NCBI GenBank assembly: GCA_043228905.1
Contig: JBHGNT010000018.1
Span: 1,240,001 to 1,304,000, forward strand
DNA from: Azolla caroliniana
Taxonomy: Eukaryota > Polypodiophyta
DNA: 64,000 nt
Reading direction: 5' to 3'
The notes below the pieces were generated by a model. That model had not been told where the DNA came from. It saw only the letters and a program-made list of their open reading frames with translations, and ran no database searches. Position numbers and translations under genes: made by a program. Shown one piece after another: positions 23,854 through 37,100 of this stretch; positions within the stretch are counted from its first letter, which is position 1, and each line of letters begins with the position of its first letter.

Positions 23854-26112
23854 GGAAGAGGCGACATCAATATCAACCCCTAGAGGCAAAACAAAGGCAA
23901 GAAAAAGAACTTCATGGACCGAGCAACACATGATCTCCATTAAGGACGGAGATGCATATAAGCATCGATGTGCCTATTGTCGCTTGTTGTGGGCAACCTC
24001 TACATCTACAGGTTCTATTGCCAAGAATTTATTAGATAAGCATAATATTAATAGCACATCACAACCACAAACTTCTGGCAATGTTCTTGTCCAAAGTAAC
24101 ATAGATGCTACTTCATCTACATTAGTTATATCTCGTACTCTAGAGAAGAAGTTTGATAGTACTATTACTAGATACATAGTCACATCAATGCTACCTCATG
24201 CACATATTGAGTCTTCTAGTTTTAAGAGATTATAGGATGAAGTCTTGCCCACTTATCAACTTAAATCAGCTCATACACTTAAGAGATTAGTGTTACGAAT
24301 GTATGTTGTTCTTCGCCATTTAGTTATTACTTATTTGTCCTCACAAAATTTTAGATATGCTATAACATTTTATGGGTGGACAAATGATAGTTTGAAAGGA
24401 TTTTATCCCGTGACTTTACATTGGGTTTGTTTCGAGTCTACTAAGCAGGCTAGTGTGCTTTTAGACTTCCTAGATGTCTTTCCAGGAGATGGGATACGAA
24501 AACGTGTCGAAAAAGCTTTATTCTCCCGTCTAAAATCATTTAGTATCTCTTCGCGTATTCTATCTACAACTTCTGACGGTGCTAGTGAATCTCTAGTTGC
24601 ATCAAAAGAATTAGCTAGGTTATTACTTAGTCATCATGGACAAGACATTTTACAATCATCACATATGTTAAGATGCACGGGGCATACATATCAACTAGGT
24701 GTAAAGTCTGCATTAGAAGTTATTACTCCTTCTACTATGAAGTTAAGGAAGACATTACATTCTATACACACAATTAAAGTGAGTAGAGCTATATTTAAAA
24801 AATATTCAAAAATCATGCATGAGAATGGAGAACAAGAACCACCATGTGTAGATTGCATTACTAGATAAAATTCAACTATAATAATGTATCAACAATCCCT
24901 AAAGTTAAGAGATGTCTTGATTTGTACCACAAGTGACAAGGCATTGCTAATGAGTTTGTGGACCATACACTCTCCATAGAAGATTGGAGTCATATACAAA
25001 GTATGGAACAATGGTTGCTTGTGCATGCTAAAATTTGTAATTACTTGAGTGGGTCAAAGTATCCTACCCTCTCAATAGCAGCGCTTGCATTCAACAACTT
25101 ATTAGCACATTGTAATAAATATATTTCTATGGATATGAACTCGGTTAATTCACCCTCCGAGAATATTACTCTTCAAGTGCAACAAGAGGCTAGTACCAAA
25201 TGCTTACAATATCTAATCAAGTACCAAGAATACCTTAAATCCATTCCATCTCGAATCGCAATGTTTGTTGACCCAAGGTACTAATGTTTTTAATTGAAAT
25301 TTTCCCTTTTTTAATATTTCTTTCTTACTAATAATGTTTTTTGTTTGAATGTAGAGTTCTGAAACCAACTAATCCAATTGAGAGAGACCCCGATATAGAA
25401 TTGGTGCAAAGTTTCTTGACAACCCAATATCATGATCCTAATGTCGAAGATTCTCTATCCGAAGATGCATATGAAGGATCTCCGTTTGAATTTTTGGAAT
25501 TTTGGGGTATGAACAATGAGAAATCTCATGAATCATCAGCTCGGATAGAAATTGACGGTTTCTTGAAGGTTCCACGAGTGAAGAGTACCGTAGACCCTCT
25601 ACATTGGTGGTCTACCAACATGTTTCAAGCTATATTGCATCATGTTTTATTAAACAAATTTGTTATTGTTAGTAATTAATGAACACATTTTGATAGTATC
25701 TTTTTTTATGATTTGAAACAGATCCATTTTTCCAAGGATGTATAAAATGGCATGCGATTATTTGGCTATTCCAACTTCATCAATGCCTTCAGAGGAAGCT
25801 AACTCCGAAGCTCGTGATAACTTCGAAGATAGGCAACTGTTGCATTCATGCACTTTCAAGGCAGAGATGTGCATACGATCTTGGATAGATCTACTTGATA
25901 GTGTAAACATTCCAATTCCTAAAGATATTAATGATGCATATGATACTTTAGATATCAATTTAGAAGAGATTATCACAGGGATGGTGTTATTGAATACTTG
26001 TACTTGGACAAGTGTTTTTTTTTGGAATATTATGACTTGGACAATTATGACAGTTGATTTTTGGAATAGTAGATTTTTTCTCGTTGTTTTTCTCCAAGTA
26101 TCTATTAGTTAA
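23854..26112 (+). pseudogene. hAT superfamily transposase, broken
   Basis: A + strand gene in several frames with stops. It begins MEEATSISTPRGKTKARKRT and carries a BED-type zinc finger (CAYCRLLWATSTSTGS, then a His pair in LLDKHN) at about residues 45-75. The middle (24245-24868) has FYGWTNDSLKGFYPVTLHW and TTSDGASESL, matching the RNase-H-like core. The 3' part gives LHWWSTN, then after what looks like a short intron (near 25676-25722) MACDYLAIPTSSMPSEEANS and FKAEMCIRSWIDL, the C-terminal dimerisation region of hAT transposases. A likely intron also lies at 25276-25354. Stops at about 24233 and 24868 and at other joints show it cannot make a full protein as it stands. Confidence 0.85.
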
Positions 26113-26297
26113 ATTTGCCTTGCATTTCTCATTTTATGTTTTCTTGTTGATTTTCTCTAAGCCTTGTAACCATTCTACATTTGGGGCATATTGGAGGGGG
26201 ATTGTTCAATGATAAATTGTAATGGAATTGTGTTATGAAGTTCAATATTCAATGTATAGTATTGTTGTTTTCTCCCAAACCGGTTTCCAAGCCGGTT

Positions 26298-26418
26298 TAG
26301 GGATCGGTTTGGTTTGGTTTGGTTCAGGTTTGAAAACCCCTAAACGGTTTAGGCTTAACCGGTTTGGCTTGGATAGGCCAAACCGGCTAAGCCTAAACCG
26401 AACCGTTGCCGATCCCTA
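26298..26418. repeat. 121-bp imperfect palindrome with hAT-like ends
   Basis: Starts TAGGGATCGG and ends CCGATCCCTA, exact inverted ends. The inside is built from CGGTTTGG/CCAAACCG words that fold back on each other. The ends fit hAT termini. It may be the 3' end of the upstream hAT element or a small independent insertion. No flanking duplication was seen. Confidence 0.65.
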
Positions 26419-27599
26419 CATGGGCCATAAAACGATAAAAGCACATTTTTCAAAGCTCATGCGACCTTGCCAAAAGCTTGTTATCGTGGAAAAGCTCATC
26501 TCTAAATTAAGAAGCTTGTCTATTAATTGCTCACAAATGAGCATACCCCTCAATGAAAGATCATTCGTGCAATTTTACTTAAGCCACAATTGGAATGGAG
26601 CATGTGGAGACCAATCAAACCCAATTAGATCCTTTGGGTTCTAACACCTTTGAAGTGTTTGCTACAACATTCATGGATGGCATTTTCATTAGGCTTTCTT
26701 TCATGTGTATCATGTCCCTCTTATTTAAAGTGTAGAGTTTTGCCATTTCACATGCATGCACCTCATGTATGACTATGACATGATCCCTACAAGGGTCATC
26801 TACGAAAAATGCTATTTTGAAAGGGTAATTGGTGGCACAGGCTAGAGAATTGTTGGCCAAACTCCAACGACTCACCTTTGCTAGTTTGAGAATTTATTAT
26901 TCTTGTTTATGCTATTTATTGGAATACATGCTTAGGGGTAGATTTGGATCGCGTTGCAAAACAATGTCATGTTATGGTTGATACCATCCTTTCTTTATAA
27001 GAGATCATTTTCATGCATAGATAAGCTGGGTTATTCTAGGTACTAACCTGTGCAAACAACATCACAAACAAATGCATTTGCGTGGACTTTCTTGTTATAT
27101 AATTATGCAACTATGTTTTAGGTACTACACAATATTTGTTATGTGATTACTAGCATTGCATATGATAAAGCTAGTTGCATAAGTTATATGCTTTTGGGAA
27201 TTCCTTGTGCAAATTGTCAAAGCTCAACTCAAATGACAAGCACCATATGGGACCCTAAACATGGGTTCTTCCATTTGATTACTTCTAATATCCACAAATG
27301 TATTGACTTTTACTTGGTTTTATTTCAAGATTTATATGAAATAAAGTTGGTCCGCACAAAATGTATGCTTTTGGGAGTTCCTTGTGCAAATTGTCTGATG
27401 TCAATTTAAATGGTAATAAGAACCTTTAAAATGGATGCTCCCATGCAATTTCTTCTAGATTTGTCATTGTATCATTTCTTTACACGTTGATCCACAAAGG
27501 CATTGACTTTCACTTTGTTTTCTTTCAAGAACCATATGAAACAAAGTTGGTTAAACAAATCATATACCTTTGGGAGCTCCTTGCACAAAAATCTAAGAG
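26419..27599. other. AT-rich noncoding DNA with diverged repeat monomers
   Basis: From about 27180 a unit with CTTTTGGGA(A/G)TTCCTTGTGCAAATTGTC recurs near 27188 and 27365, and in altered form near 27567. The spacing is about 175-200 bp. It appears related to the long tandem array that follows. No gene is supported. Confidence 0.5.
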
Positions 27600-29180
27600 C
27601 TCCGTTTAAATGATAAACATTGTATGTGAACTTAAACATGGATGCTTCCATGTCATTTCCTCGAGATCAGTCAGTGTATTGTTTCCGTACACCAAAATGC
27701 TTCTAGGTGTACCTTCTGCAACTTGTTAAAACTCAACTTAAATGATAAGCATCATATGTGTTCCGTACACCAACATCCACGGAAGTGTTGACTTTTACTT
27801 TGTTTTCTTTCGAGGAGCATATGAAGTTGAATATCCTTCAAGTACAATCAATTGACTTGTTGAAATGTTTGTTTGCAAAATTAGCAAAAACACATTATGG
27901 GCAATACTTGTCATTGGCTTTATAGTTGTGCATGTTAATACATATATATCTCTAAAATTAATATCATAAAGTAAAATCCAATGTTGTTTTCAAGAACTAT
28001 GTTTTTATACTTGTATATAATTTGTGGTTTTTAATAATTTCATAGCAAATTGGTTATTCTATCAACATTCATAACTATCAATGTTTGCAAAGCACTAGTT
28101 TACCTCGAGACATTGTATGTGAACTTAAATTGGTTAAGCTCGGCCTAAATGATAAACATTGTATGTGAACTTAAACATGGATGCTTCCATGTCATTTCCT
28201 CGAGATCCGTTAGTGTATTGTTTCCGTACACCAATATGCTTCTAGGTGTACCTTCTGCAAATTGTTAAAACTCAACTTAAATTATAAGCATCGTATGTGT
28301 TCCGTACACTAACATCCACGAAAGTCTTGACTTTCATTTGTTTTCTTTCAAGGAGCATATAAAGTTGAATATCCTTCAAGTACAATCAATTGACTTTGTT
28401 GAAATGTTTGTTTGCAAAATTAGCAAAAACACATTATGGGCAATACTCATTGGCTTTACAGTTGTGCATGTGCATTGTGAATATATCTCTAAAATTAATA
28501 TCATATAGTCAAAAGCCAATGTTGTTTTCAAGAACTATGTTTTTATACTTGTATATAATTTGTGGTTTTTAATAATTTCATAGCAAATTGGGTAATCTAT
28601 CAACATTCATAACTATCAATGTTTGCAAAGCTCCGGTTTACCTCGAGACATTGTATGTGAACTTAAATTGGTTAAGCTCAACTTAAATGATAAACATTGT
28701 ATGTGAACATAAACATGGATGCTTCCATGTCATTTCCTCGAGATCTGTCAGTGTCTTGTTTCCGTACACCAATATGCTTCTAGATGTACCTTCTGCAAAT
28801 CGTTAAAATTCGGCTTAAATTATAAGCATCGTATGTGTTCCGTACTCTAACATCCACGAAAGTGTTGACTTTCATTTGTTTTCTTTCGAGGAGCATATAA
28901 AGTTGAATATCCTTCGAGTAGAATCAATTGACTTTGTTGAAATGTTTGTTTGCAAAATTAGCAAAAACACATTATGGGCAATCCTCATTGGCTTTACAGT
29001 TGTGCATGTGAATATATCTCTAAAAATTAATATCATAAATTTAAAAGCCAATGTTGTTTTCAAGAACTATGTTTTTATACTTGTATATAATTTGTGGTTT
29101 TTAATAGTTTCATAACAAGTTGGTTATTCAATCAACATTCATAACTATCAACGTTTGCAAAGCTCCGGTTTTAATGGTAG
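27600..29180. repeat. About 540-bp tandem repeat, three copies
   Basis: The phrase GATAAACATTGTATGTGAAC recurs at 27612, 28151 and 28689, a period of 538-539 bp. Each unit also has GATGCTTCCATGTCATTTCC, CCGTACACCAATATGC-like, AATGTTTGTTTGCAAAATTAGC and ATACTTGTATATAATTTGTGG. Copies differ by scattered substitutions and small indels. Noncoding. Confidence 0.9.
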
Positions 29181-31267
29181 TAGAACTCCTTGATCACGAT
29201 AGGTTCTTTTGAGCTTCAAACATTTTAAGCCCAAAGTCTTAAAACAATAGAAGCATTTGTACGACTTTGCCCATCAACCAAAAACGAACTCTGTTATCCT
29301 ACGGAAATATATTCCTTAGGATTCAGAATGACACACACTTCATTGTACTAAAAAAGACAAGTTCAACAAGGATTATCAAATGCCTTGCAATAATTTTGTT
29401 AGACATATTATGGCAATGCAAATCGATGCAATGTAACATCACTCAATGTTTCAATTTTCCAAGTCAATAATGCTTACTTTGTTTGTTGTTATGAAAGAAA
29501 CAACATTTTTGTAGGAAATATGACATTTTTTAAGCCTTTCGCTTGACAATTGTCAGGAAAATCACATTTTCACTGTATATGACATGATTTGCATGATCTT
29601 TTTCGTCCACTATATTTGTATGCATATTATAAAGGGAGTGTTGTGGCTCGTACGGAAGTACATGATCTTACCTTAATAGTGATAGATATATTCCATAAAT
29701 TTAGAATATAAAATTCCCTAGGCTAAAATTTTCAACATCATGCACCCTTGTTTCCATGTTAATTTTGTTTCCACATTAATATTGTACGATATTTAACATA
29801 TTTTATGAACTAGTTTCTCCCATGAATTAAAATGCACGAATGTAGGTTCATCAAAAGATCATGTGACATACGATGTATGTGAGTACTTCCACTTCTTCTC
29901 TTTATACACATTATATAGCTTTTTGGGTTGCTATGTAAACATGATCATGAATCATGAGAGAAGTACGATTGCCCACAATTTCCTAAGATGGTTGATGAAC
30001 ATGCTTTCAAAACATATGTTGCACCAAAAACAAAATTTATATCCTAATCATACATCACTTTTTCACGAAAGTAATGCATAATGGCCGAAGTTTGTTAAAA
30101 GATAAGAAATTTGTCACAAATTTGGATCTAAAAAGTACAAAGTGGTACATTACCCCACAAATCTAAAAGCATTTTTGCTTCGCTTACAAGCACCAAACCA
30201 CTTTGTAATTGTTTATATACGATTGCAAAAAGAGCAAATCTAACGATACACTATCATAATTTCCTCATGATAGTTATGGCTTGTATTTGGGGATTATTTA
30301 TTTTGGTGTAAATCATGAGAAATCCCCACATTTTTACATTGGATTTTAGTAGAAATTATTGCATGAAGATCTTCAACAAGAAGTTCGAATATTTGATACC
30401 ACTTTTTCCTGAACACTGAGTGTGGAATGAATATATGCTAGGTTCCCCTACATAGTGTACGTGTACCTAACAACAAATATAAAGAAACAATTACCACCTA
30501 CAATGCTACACTTCATAATAACATTGATACTTCTCAATTTCACAAAATATGTAAAACCGGTTCATAATGTTGGAATATAAGATTTATACTATATCAAGCA
30601 AGTCATGTTTTGCATCGTCGCCTACATTTCCCTTCCACATAAGATGATCGTCATGATTCATATAATCCAATTATATGTGTATTGCATATGTCTTTATTTG
30701 TTTTCATATGATTAAGTACATACTTGAAAACCTAAATGCTCGTATTATTAGTTATCTATCAATTAGAGAAGAGAAACCATAGACTCACCAATGCTTTGTT
30801 ATTTTGTGTTCTGACTATAGAATTTAGACTATCGTTATTAGGAACTTAGAATTTCATTATTGCATTCTTAGTGGTGTTCCCATTAAGGTAATGTGTCCTT
30901 AGCCTAAAGATATTATACATAGCTTCTGCTTCACTTGGGTTTCATCTTATGGTTCACTTAATATCAAGTATTTACTATTTTACTTATTAATGTTGAAGTA
31001 TTATCACACTTGATCTCATTAAATTGTTTTGAGAGATGACTTAACTTGATCGATTCATGTTCCCTCTTTTATTAGTGATTCACTAGTGTTATCATCACTA
31101 AGGATAAGCCTCTCAAGGGGTTCCGATCAAAACACTTTCCTAAATATATGAGCATTATATAGATCCACCATGCTTGAAATATGAGAAGACTAGGGTCAGA
31201 AAACTCTCCATGAAGTGAATTGTATATTATCATATCTATATAAATTTATACATACAACATCATTGCC
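29181..31267. other. AT-rich intergenic DNA
   Basis: No exon, RNA gene or element could be supported. Short open frames show no family signature. This is the 3' flank of the kinase gene on its right side. Confidence 0.4.
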
Positions 31268-33361
31268 TTAGAACCCAAAATCGCTTTTTTCCATCTCAAG
31301 GAGAAGGGAATTGGAGGACATCTGAAACGGCATCGGCACCTCGGGGGGAGATAAGCTCCTAATGAGAGCCCAATTGATGCCTTTGAAGAAAGGATGTTGC
31401 TTTATCTCCGATGCTCCGCGTGTGTATCCAAGCCTCTTCTCGGGATCTTTTACGAGCAAACGTCGAATAAGATCTCTCGCAGCCAAACTCGAATTGTGTA
31501 TCTCGGGAAACTGAAGCGGTTTCCCAAGGATATTCAACAAAGTGGCTTTGTTGTCTTGTCCTTTGAATGGGGTGGTCCCATAGAGAAGCTCATAGAGAAG
31601 GATGCCAAAGGTCCACCAATCCACGGCACTCCCATGCCCTTCTCCGATAATAATCTCGGGCGCGATATATTCATAAGTTCCAACAAAAGACATCGATTTG
31701 GTCCCCGTTGGCTCAATGAAGACCTCAGGCAAAGGAGCCACTTGATTACCGGGTTCATTCTTCCTTAGCCTCGACTTTGCGGATCTCAATAGCATTTTTG
31801 GAGAGAAACAAGAAGGTTGCATACATAGGGGATACTTGTCTTGAGAGGCATCTGGTTCTACCATGGATGGGGTACTAGAGTGAACTGAACACGATTTCAA
31901 CAATGTCGGTTTTACCGCACATTGCAAGGAGAGGTCAAAATCGGAGAGCATGATGTGCCCATCTTCTCTGATGAGAATGTTTTCGGGCTTTAAATCTCGG
32001 TAAATCACGCCCTTCATGTGTAAATACTCGAGCGAAAGGAGTACTTCCGCTGCGTAAAACCTGCGCATGGGGCAAATTAAGATGGTCATGTTTGAGACAA
32101 TATGGTTTATTTTAATCATATATATTCAAATTGGCACGGGGTTAATGAAAATTTACATGAAGCAATGATAGATGGGGGAAATAGCATTCAATATGCATTA
32201 GGCATGATGATGATTATGACACATGAGTGAGATGTATGGGTTGAAATGATCATAATTCCACATGCCCATGCTTCTTCATATAGAGGATTCATATGATAAG
32301 AGCCTCATGGCTAATGGTTTGGGTGGGGCAGTGGGCCATGATTCATTCAGGGTGTGCGCATAACGCAATGCACACAATGGATGCATCGAATCGAAATAGG
32401 ATGTATGTATGGTATGGTATGTATGTACGACATTCATGCGAAAATACGAAAGTATGTATGCATGTTTGATCAAGAATTTGCAATGTAAATTACTGGGGTC
32501 ATTGAGAAAATCCCTACTTTGCATCGCAAATTTTCGATCAAGCATGCATACATACTTTCATATATACATATATACACGCGCATGAATGTCGTACATACAT
32601 ACATACATAACATACATATATACACATGAATGTCATACATATATACATGGCGCTATGACCTCGAAGAATTCTTACCTTGTGGCGGATTCGGAGAAATGCT
32701 TGCAAGGTTGTTTCTGCCTAAGTGCATGAAGGTCTCCGCCAGCGCAAAACTCGATGACCAGGCATGCGAATCTATCCGTCTCGAAATCCGCGTAAAGTGT
32801 CGGCAAAAATGGGTGGTCGAGCGTCCGCAGGATGTCCCGCTCCGTGTGGACACGCTGGACCTTCTTCCGAGTCTCCAAGAGCTCCTTGTCCATCATCTTC
32901 ATAGCAAACCAACACTTGCTATGCTTACTCATCTCACTCTGATTAAAATTAGGTAATGGCCCCTTGAGCTCCACAAGATACACACTTCCAATGTCGCCAT
33001 ACCCGAGTTTCTTCAGGGGTGTGAAATTCTGTAACCCTAACCCTGACTGGCCTAAGCCAGCCAACCGGATCGCTTCGCTGCATTCGGGATTCTTTCCATA
33101 GCTTATCATCGGATCACGGTCGTTAGCTTCGTCGCGATTCCCGCGGGCCCTGTGATCGTTCTTGCTGGGTCTGGTTGATCTAGACCTTCTTAAATCCATG
33201 GTTTTGGAAGGGTTCTTGTGTCTGTGAGGGGAAGCCATGATGGAAACAGGGTGTGGAGCGGTGCTCTTGGATCTGAGGAGCACTGGGGAGGATTTGAGGC
33301 GATGGTTGGATGATTTTAAAGCCTGAGCGCTGTGGGGTTCCGGATTGATCTGGTCCATCAT
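31268..33361 (-). CDS. AGC-VIII Ser/Thr protein kinase (D6PK/PINOID group)
   Basis: Two exons: 33361-32676 and 32060-31268, with a 615-bp GT/AG intron splitting an Arg codon; product 492 aa. Start is the first of two ATGs (MMDQINPEP). A basic, Ser-rich N-terminus of about 105 residues precedes the kinase domain. Motifs: glycine loop [11 protein letters not shown], catalytic Lys in [22 protein letters not shown] (DFD instead of DFG, normal for plant AGC-VIII), an about 75-residue insert before the APE motif ([12 protein letters not shown]), and [19 protein letters not shown]. The C-terminus ends EKSDFGF; AGC kinases often end in FxxF, which binds PDK1, so this is an odd short form. AGC-VIII kinases phosphorylate PIN auxin exporters at the plasma membrane or act in tip growth; which subgroup this is cannot be settled by eye. 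Confidence 0.9.
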
Positions 33362-33904
33362 ACTTTGGATGACTTCTGTTCCAAGTCTTTTGAAAAAAGA
33401 AAGAAAAGGGAAGGATTGGATTGGATTGGATTGGGCGTGAAGTTTCAGGATTATGTCAATTTCAAAAGGAGGAAGGAAGAAGAATGGATGGATGGATGGA
33501 TGGACTGTGTGTGTGTGTGTTTATTTTAGGGTTCCATGGAGAACTCGAAACCCCGATCAGAGAAATGCGGAGGAGATGATTGATTTGAATTCCTTCAATC
33601 TTCAGTCTTTTTATATATGTGTGGGATTTTGGATGGGGGATTGCCCTTCGTCTTTCTTCTCCTCCGTTTACTTCTTCTTTCTTTCTTTCCTTTCTTTCCT
33701 TTCTTTCTCTGTTTCTTTATGTTAATTAATGTGCCCATGTTTTTTTCATGCTCTTTTCTTCTTTTCTTTTTTTTCGCTTCACAAAAAGCAGGGCCTCCCC
33801 TCCCCCCCCCCCCCCCACACACACACACAAATTCACACACGTTTTGCAATGCTTTTTTTTCACACACGTTTTGCAATGCTTTTCTCCTTGCTCTCTGGCT
33901 TCTT
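33362..33904. other. Kinase gene upstream region with simple repeats
   Basis: Contains GGAT repeats (about 33487), GT repeats (33508-33521), a CTTT-rich tract (33640-33720), a poly-C run followed by CA repeats (about 33797-33830), and a 27-bp direct duplication of TTCACACACGTTTTGCAATGC (about 33832-33884). This is the 5' flank and leader of the kinase; the start of transcription is unknown. Confidence 0.6.
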
Positions 33905-33911
33905 GTCTCCC

Positions 33912-34142
33912 AGGGCAAACACTTCCTGCCTGGTCTTTGGCCGGCTTTGTCCCTTGACCCCCCAACTCCTCGTCCTGCCTCCTAATCAACAAACACTTCA
34001 TGCCTGGCCTTTGGCCGGCTTTGTCACTTGACCCTTGACTCCTCGTCCCGCCTCCTAATCAACAAACACTTCATGCCTGGCCTTTGGCCGGCTTTGTCAC
34101 TTGACCCTTGACTTGACCCTTGACTCCTCGTCCCGCCTCCTC
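33912..34142. repeat. 73-75 bp tandem repeat, three copies
   Basis: CAAACACTTC(C/A)TGCCTGG recurs at about 33915, 33990 and 34063, followed each time by TTTGGCCGGCTTTGTC and CTCCTCGTCC(T/C)GCCTCC. The third copy has an internal duplication of CTTGACCCTTGA. About 0.6-0.8 kb upstream of the kinase start. Confidence 0.85.
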
Positions 34143-37100
34143 ATCACTTGCCCCAGATTCGTCCCCCCCTCCCCTTACCAACCTTGCCTCATCTCTTGTC
34201 CTACATGTGTCCTCTTGGCCTCCGATGTCTGTCCGCACCACACTTCCTGTCCGTGCCACCCAACGGTTCAATTTCACATTACATACACCCCACCAACCTT
34301 CTGCCTCGATCACTTGCTCACCTCCTCGTTTAGACCGCTCTTTCAATGAATCTGTTTGCTCTCTCGCCACCCTGCCCTACCATGTCGTAATTCGCCTCCT
34401 GGTTTAGACCACTCTTTTGTTGACTCCATTTACTGCAATCAGTTGGATCTCCCATTCTTCTAATCGGTTCTAGCTACATTTTGTCGTACTATCATTCATC
34501 CGTCACCCACACCTACATGCGATTCGTTTCACCTTCTCTTCATTCATCCAATAAGCAATGAAATGTGGGCCATTCATCCAGCTGGTTCTAGCTACATTTT
34601 GTCATGTCATTCATCCATCGCCCACACTTACATGCGAATCATTTCACCTTCTCTTCATTCATACTATACGTTATTGGCTTGTTCATTAAGTTGTTCCGGA
34701 CTACACTTTTTCTACTTCTTTATTGACTTGTAGAGTTGTTCTCTCTCTTCTTCTTTCATGTTATACTCTTTACTTCGTTCTTTGTGTAGTTGGTCCACAC
34801 TACACTGTGAGATTGTTTGTCCACCTCCACATTAACCTACTTTCCTAATCATTCACCCTAGATTCAACTACATCATGCTAGGTTCTTTGTCCACATGATT
34901 TCAACTATACTTTGCCATATTGTTTTCCACCTTCATGCCAACTTGTGAAGTCACATGTGTGTGTATATATGGCTACCTTTATCACACCATTACCCATCTC
35001 CCATCTTGTTAACATTGTTCACGGTTTTTTGTTTTGCTAAAATTTCAAGTTCCCCTTTTACGTACTTATAATAATAGAAAATCACAAAAAAAGACAAACA
35101 ATTTACAAGCAAAAAAAAAATGCATTCATGATGGATATTTCCCTTTTAGGTATAGTTCTCTCGCAAGTTAAAAATGTGGGAATGCGAGCACCTTTTCATT
35201 AGACATTACAACATATGTACTTGAAATTGCACGTGTAGATCCATATAGATGTGTGCTATGATATTAGCCACTATCCCAAAAAGTTTGTTAGCCATTTGAA
35301 CATCTACCTTTCTCGTGTGCTATGATATTAGCCACTATCCAAAAAAGTTTGTTAGCCATTTGAACATCTACCTTTCTCGTTATATGGATTAAATCTTTGG
35401 AACGATCCAACTCATACGCCAAACCTCACCTTCTTGTTGACTAGTACAACCTCGAAAAGAAAATGAGTCACTTTTGAAAGATAATCTCCATTGCAAACAA
35501 GTGAGGTAAGCATTTTGCTAGTTGGTTCATTCAATGATCTTACTCTATTCATATATTCCATATCTATGTATACTTTCCATGTGGTATTGTTGACTTTGTT
35601 CATTCAGAAATGGTTTTGACATGTTGCACCGAGTTATGTGTGGTGTTCAGCCCCTTTTCTGCGTGATGTACACAAATTTGTCATATCATATAGATGGCAT
35701 TGCACATGGCATCTTGTGTTTAGTGTAGCCTTTTTGACGATTGATCACACCTCACATTCCCCGTGTGATTGAAATATGTTTGAGTTTACAAAAAAGGCAC
35801 GTACTCGACTTTTGTTGTTTTCTCCTATTTTTCCCACATTTGTCTTCTTTATATTTTTGTAGGGAGGACAATTCCAACTTTTCACATTTATTGATTAAAC
35901 TTAGCTAAAGTGGGCACCCCAAGTCATTGTTCATTTATTATATAAACTCGTCATTGATGACATCCTCCATATTGATCAATTACAACTCATGTCCATTTAT
36001 CTCATAGCTTTGTCACTAATGGCATTGCCCCTTATATTAAAAACTCAAAAATGTCAAAGCATTAACTTAACTAGAGGGCTCATGCAAGACTACCTCAACA
36101 TAGTGTTATTAGTGTCAACAATTGCCTTTGTAAAACCTTGTTCTTTGGAGCAATTTGTTACTATGCAATGATCTCAAACAAAACCTACAAGGAATTAATG
36201 TTACACCAAACCCACCGTGCAAAGGTTGATTGGATAAACCACACCATCATGTTTACATGCTAGAATGTTGAGATTCGAAACTAATAAGTTCACAATTTCA
36301 GTAACATAGTATTTTTGTAGATCTGATTGGTGGGGATGTTTCAAGTGTCATATGAGATGTATGCATACATGCAACAATTTCACATTGTGCTTTAGCATGT
36401 AAAGTTTGTTAACTTTGAAAATTGTAAAACACTAAGTATTCTACGTAACAAGGTCAAATAAATCGACCAATTCACATTTGACAATGAAGTCCTTGCAACC
36501 TTTTGTATTTGGATTTGAATCCAATAGATAGGATAAAATATTCGAGGACTCATTGAAACATTTGGTCTACCTTGAGCAAATCAAGAGTTTGATTCTCCTT
36601 AAATTGGTTAATCTCATAGCCTTGAGTTGAACTTCATACATAAAAATGAACGGTCACGACCACAATAAAAATTGGAACCAATTCAATTACATATGGTGTT
36701 TGGATACAACCAAGTTATTAGAGTAAGTATATTGTTTGGACGCGACCAACATAAAACATAAGGAAGCAATTCAGTATGTGCGGTGTTCAAATATAATATC
36801 TATCTATCTATCTATATATACATAGCATAATTAGAAACACTTTATCATGATGTATATTTTAAGATGCCTTATATTTTTCTCTAAAATTATTTCGCCTTCT
36901 TCGACTAACACTACACACGGCTAGCTAGTTGATGAATGTCATGTCAACGTGTCATTCTCTCCTTAGAATTCTACATATAACTACAAACAAGTCAAATTAC
37001 TTGGCCCAAACCTTCTTTCCTACTCTATTTTTCTATGCTTTGCAAACTTATTTAATCAAAATAAAACTAATATGTCTAATACTAGATCAAACCCTTTGTT

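Noticed and set aside
27600-29180. CRISPR-like array
   Set aside because: Units are 540 bp with no short direct repeat and spacer structure, and the sequence is from a plant nuclear genome.
33362-34400. Several overlapping open frames rich in L, F, P and S upstream of the kinase
   Set aside because: Produced by CT-rich and CA repeats in all frames; no conserved motif.
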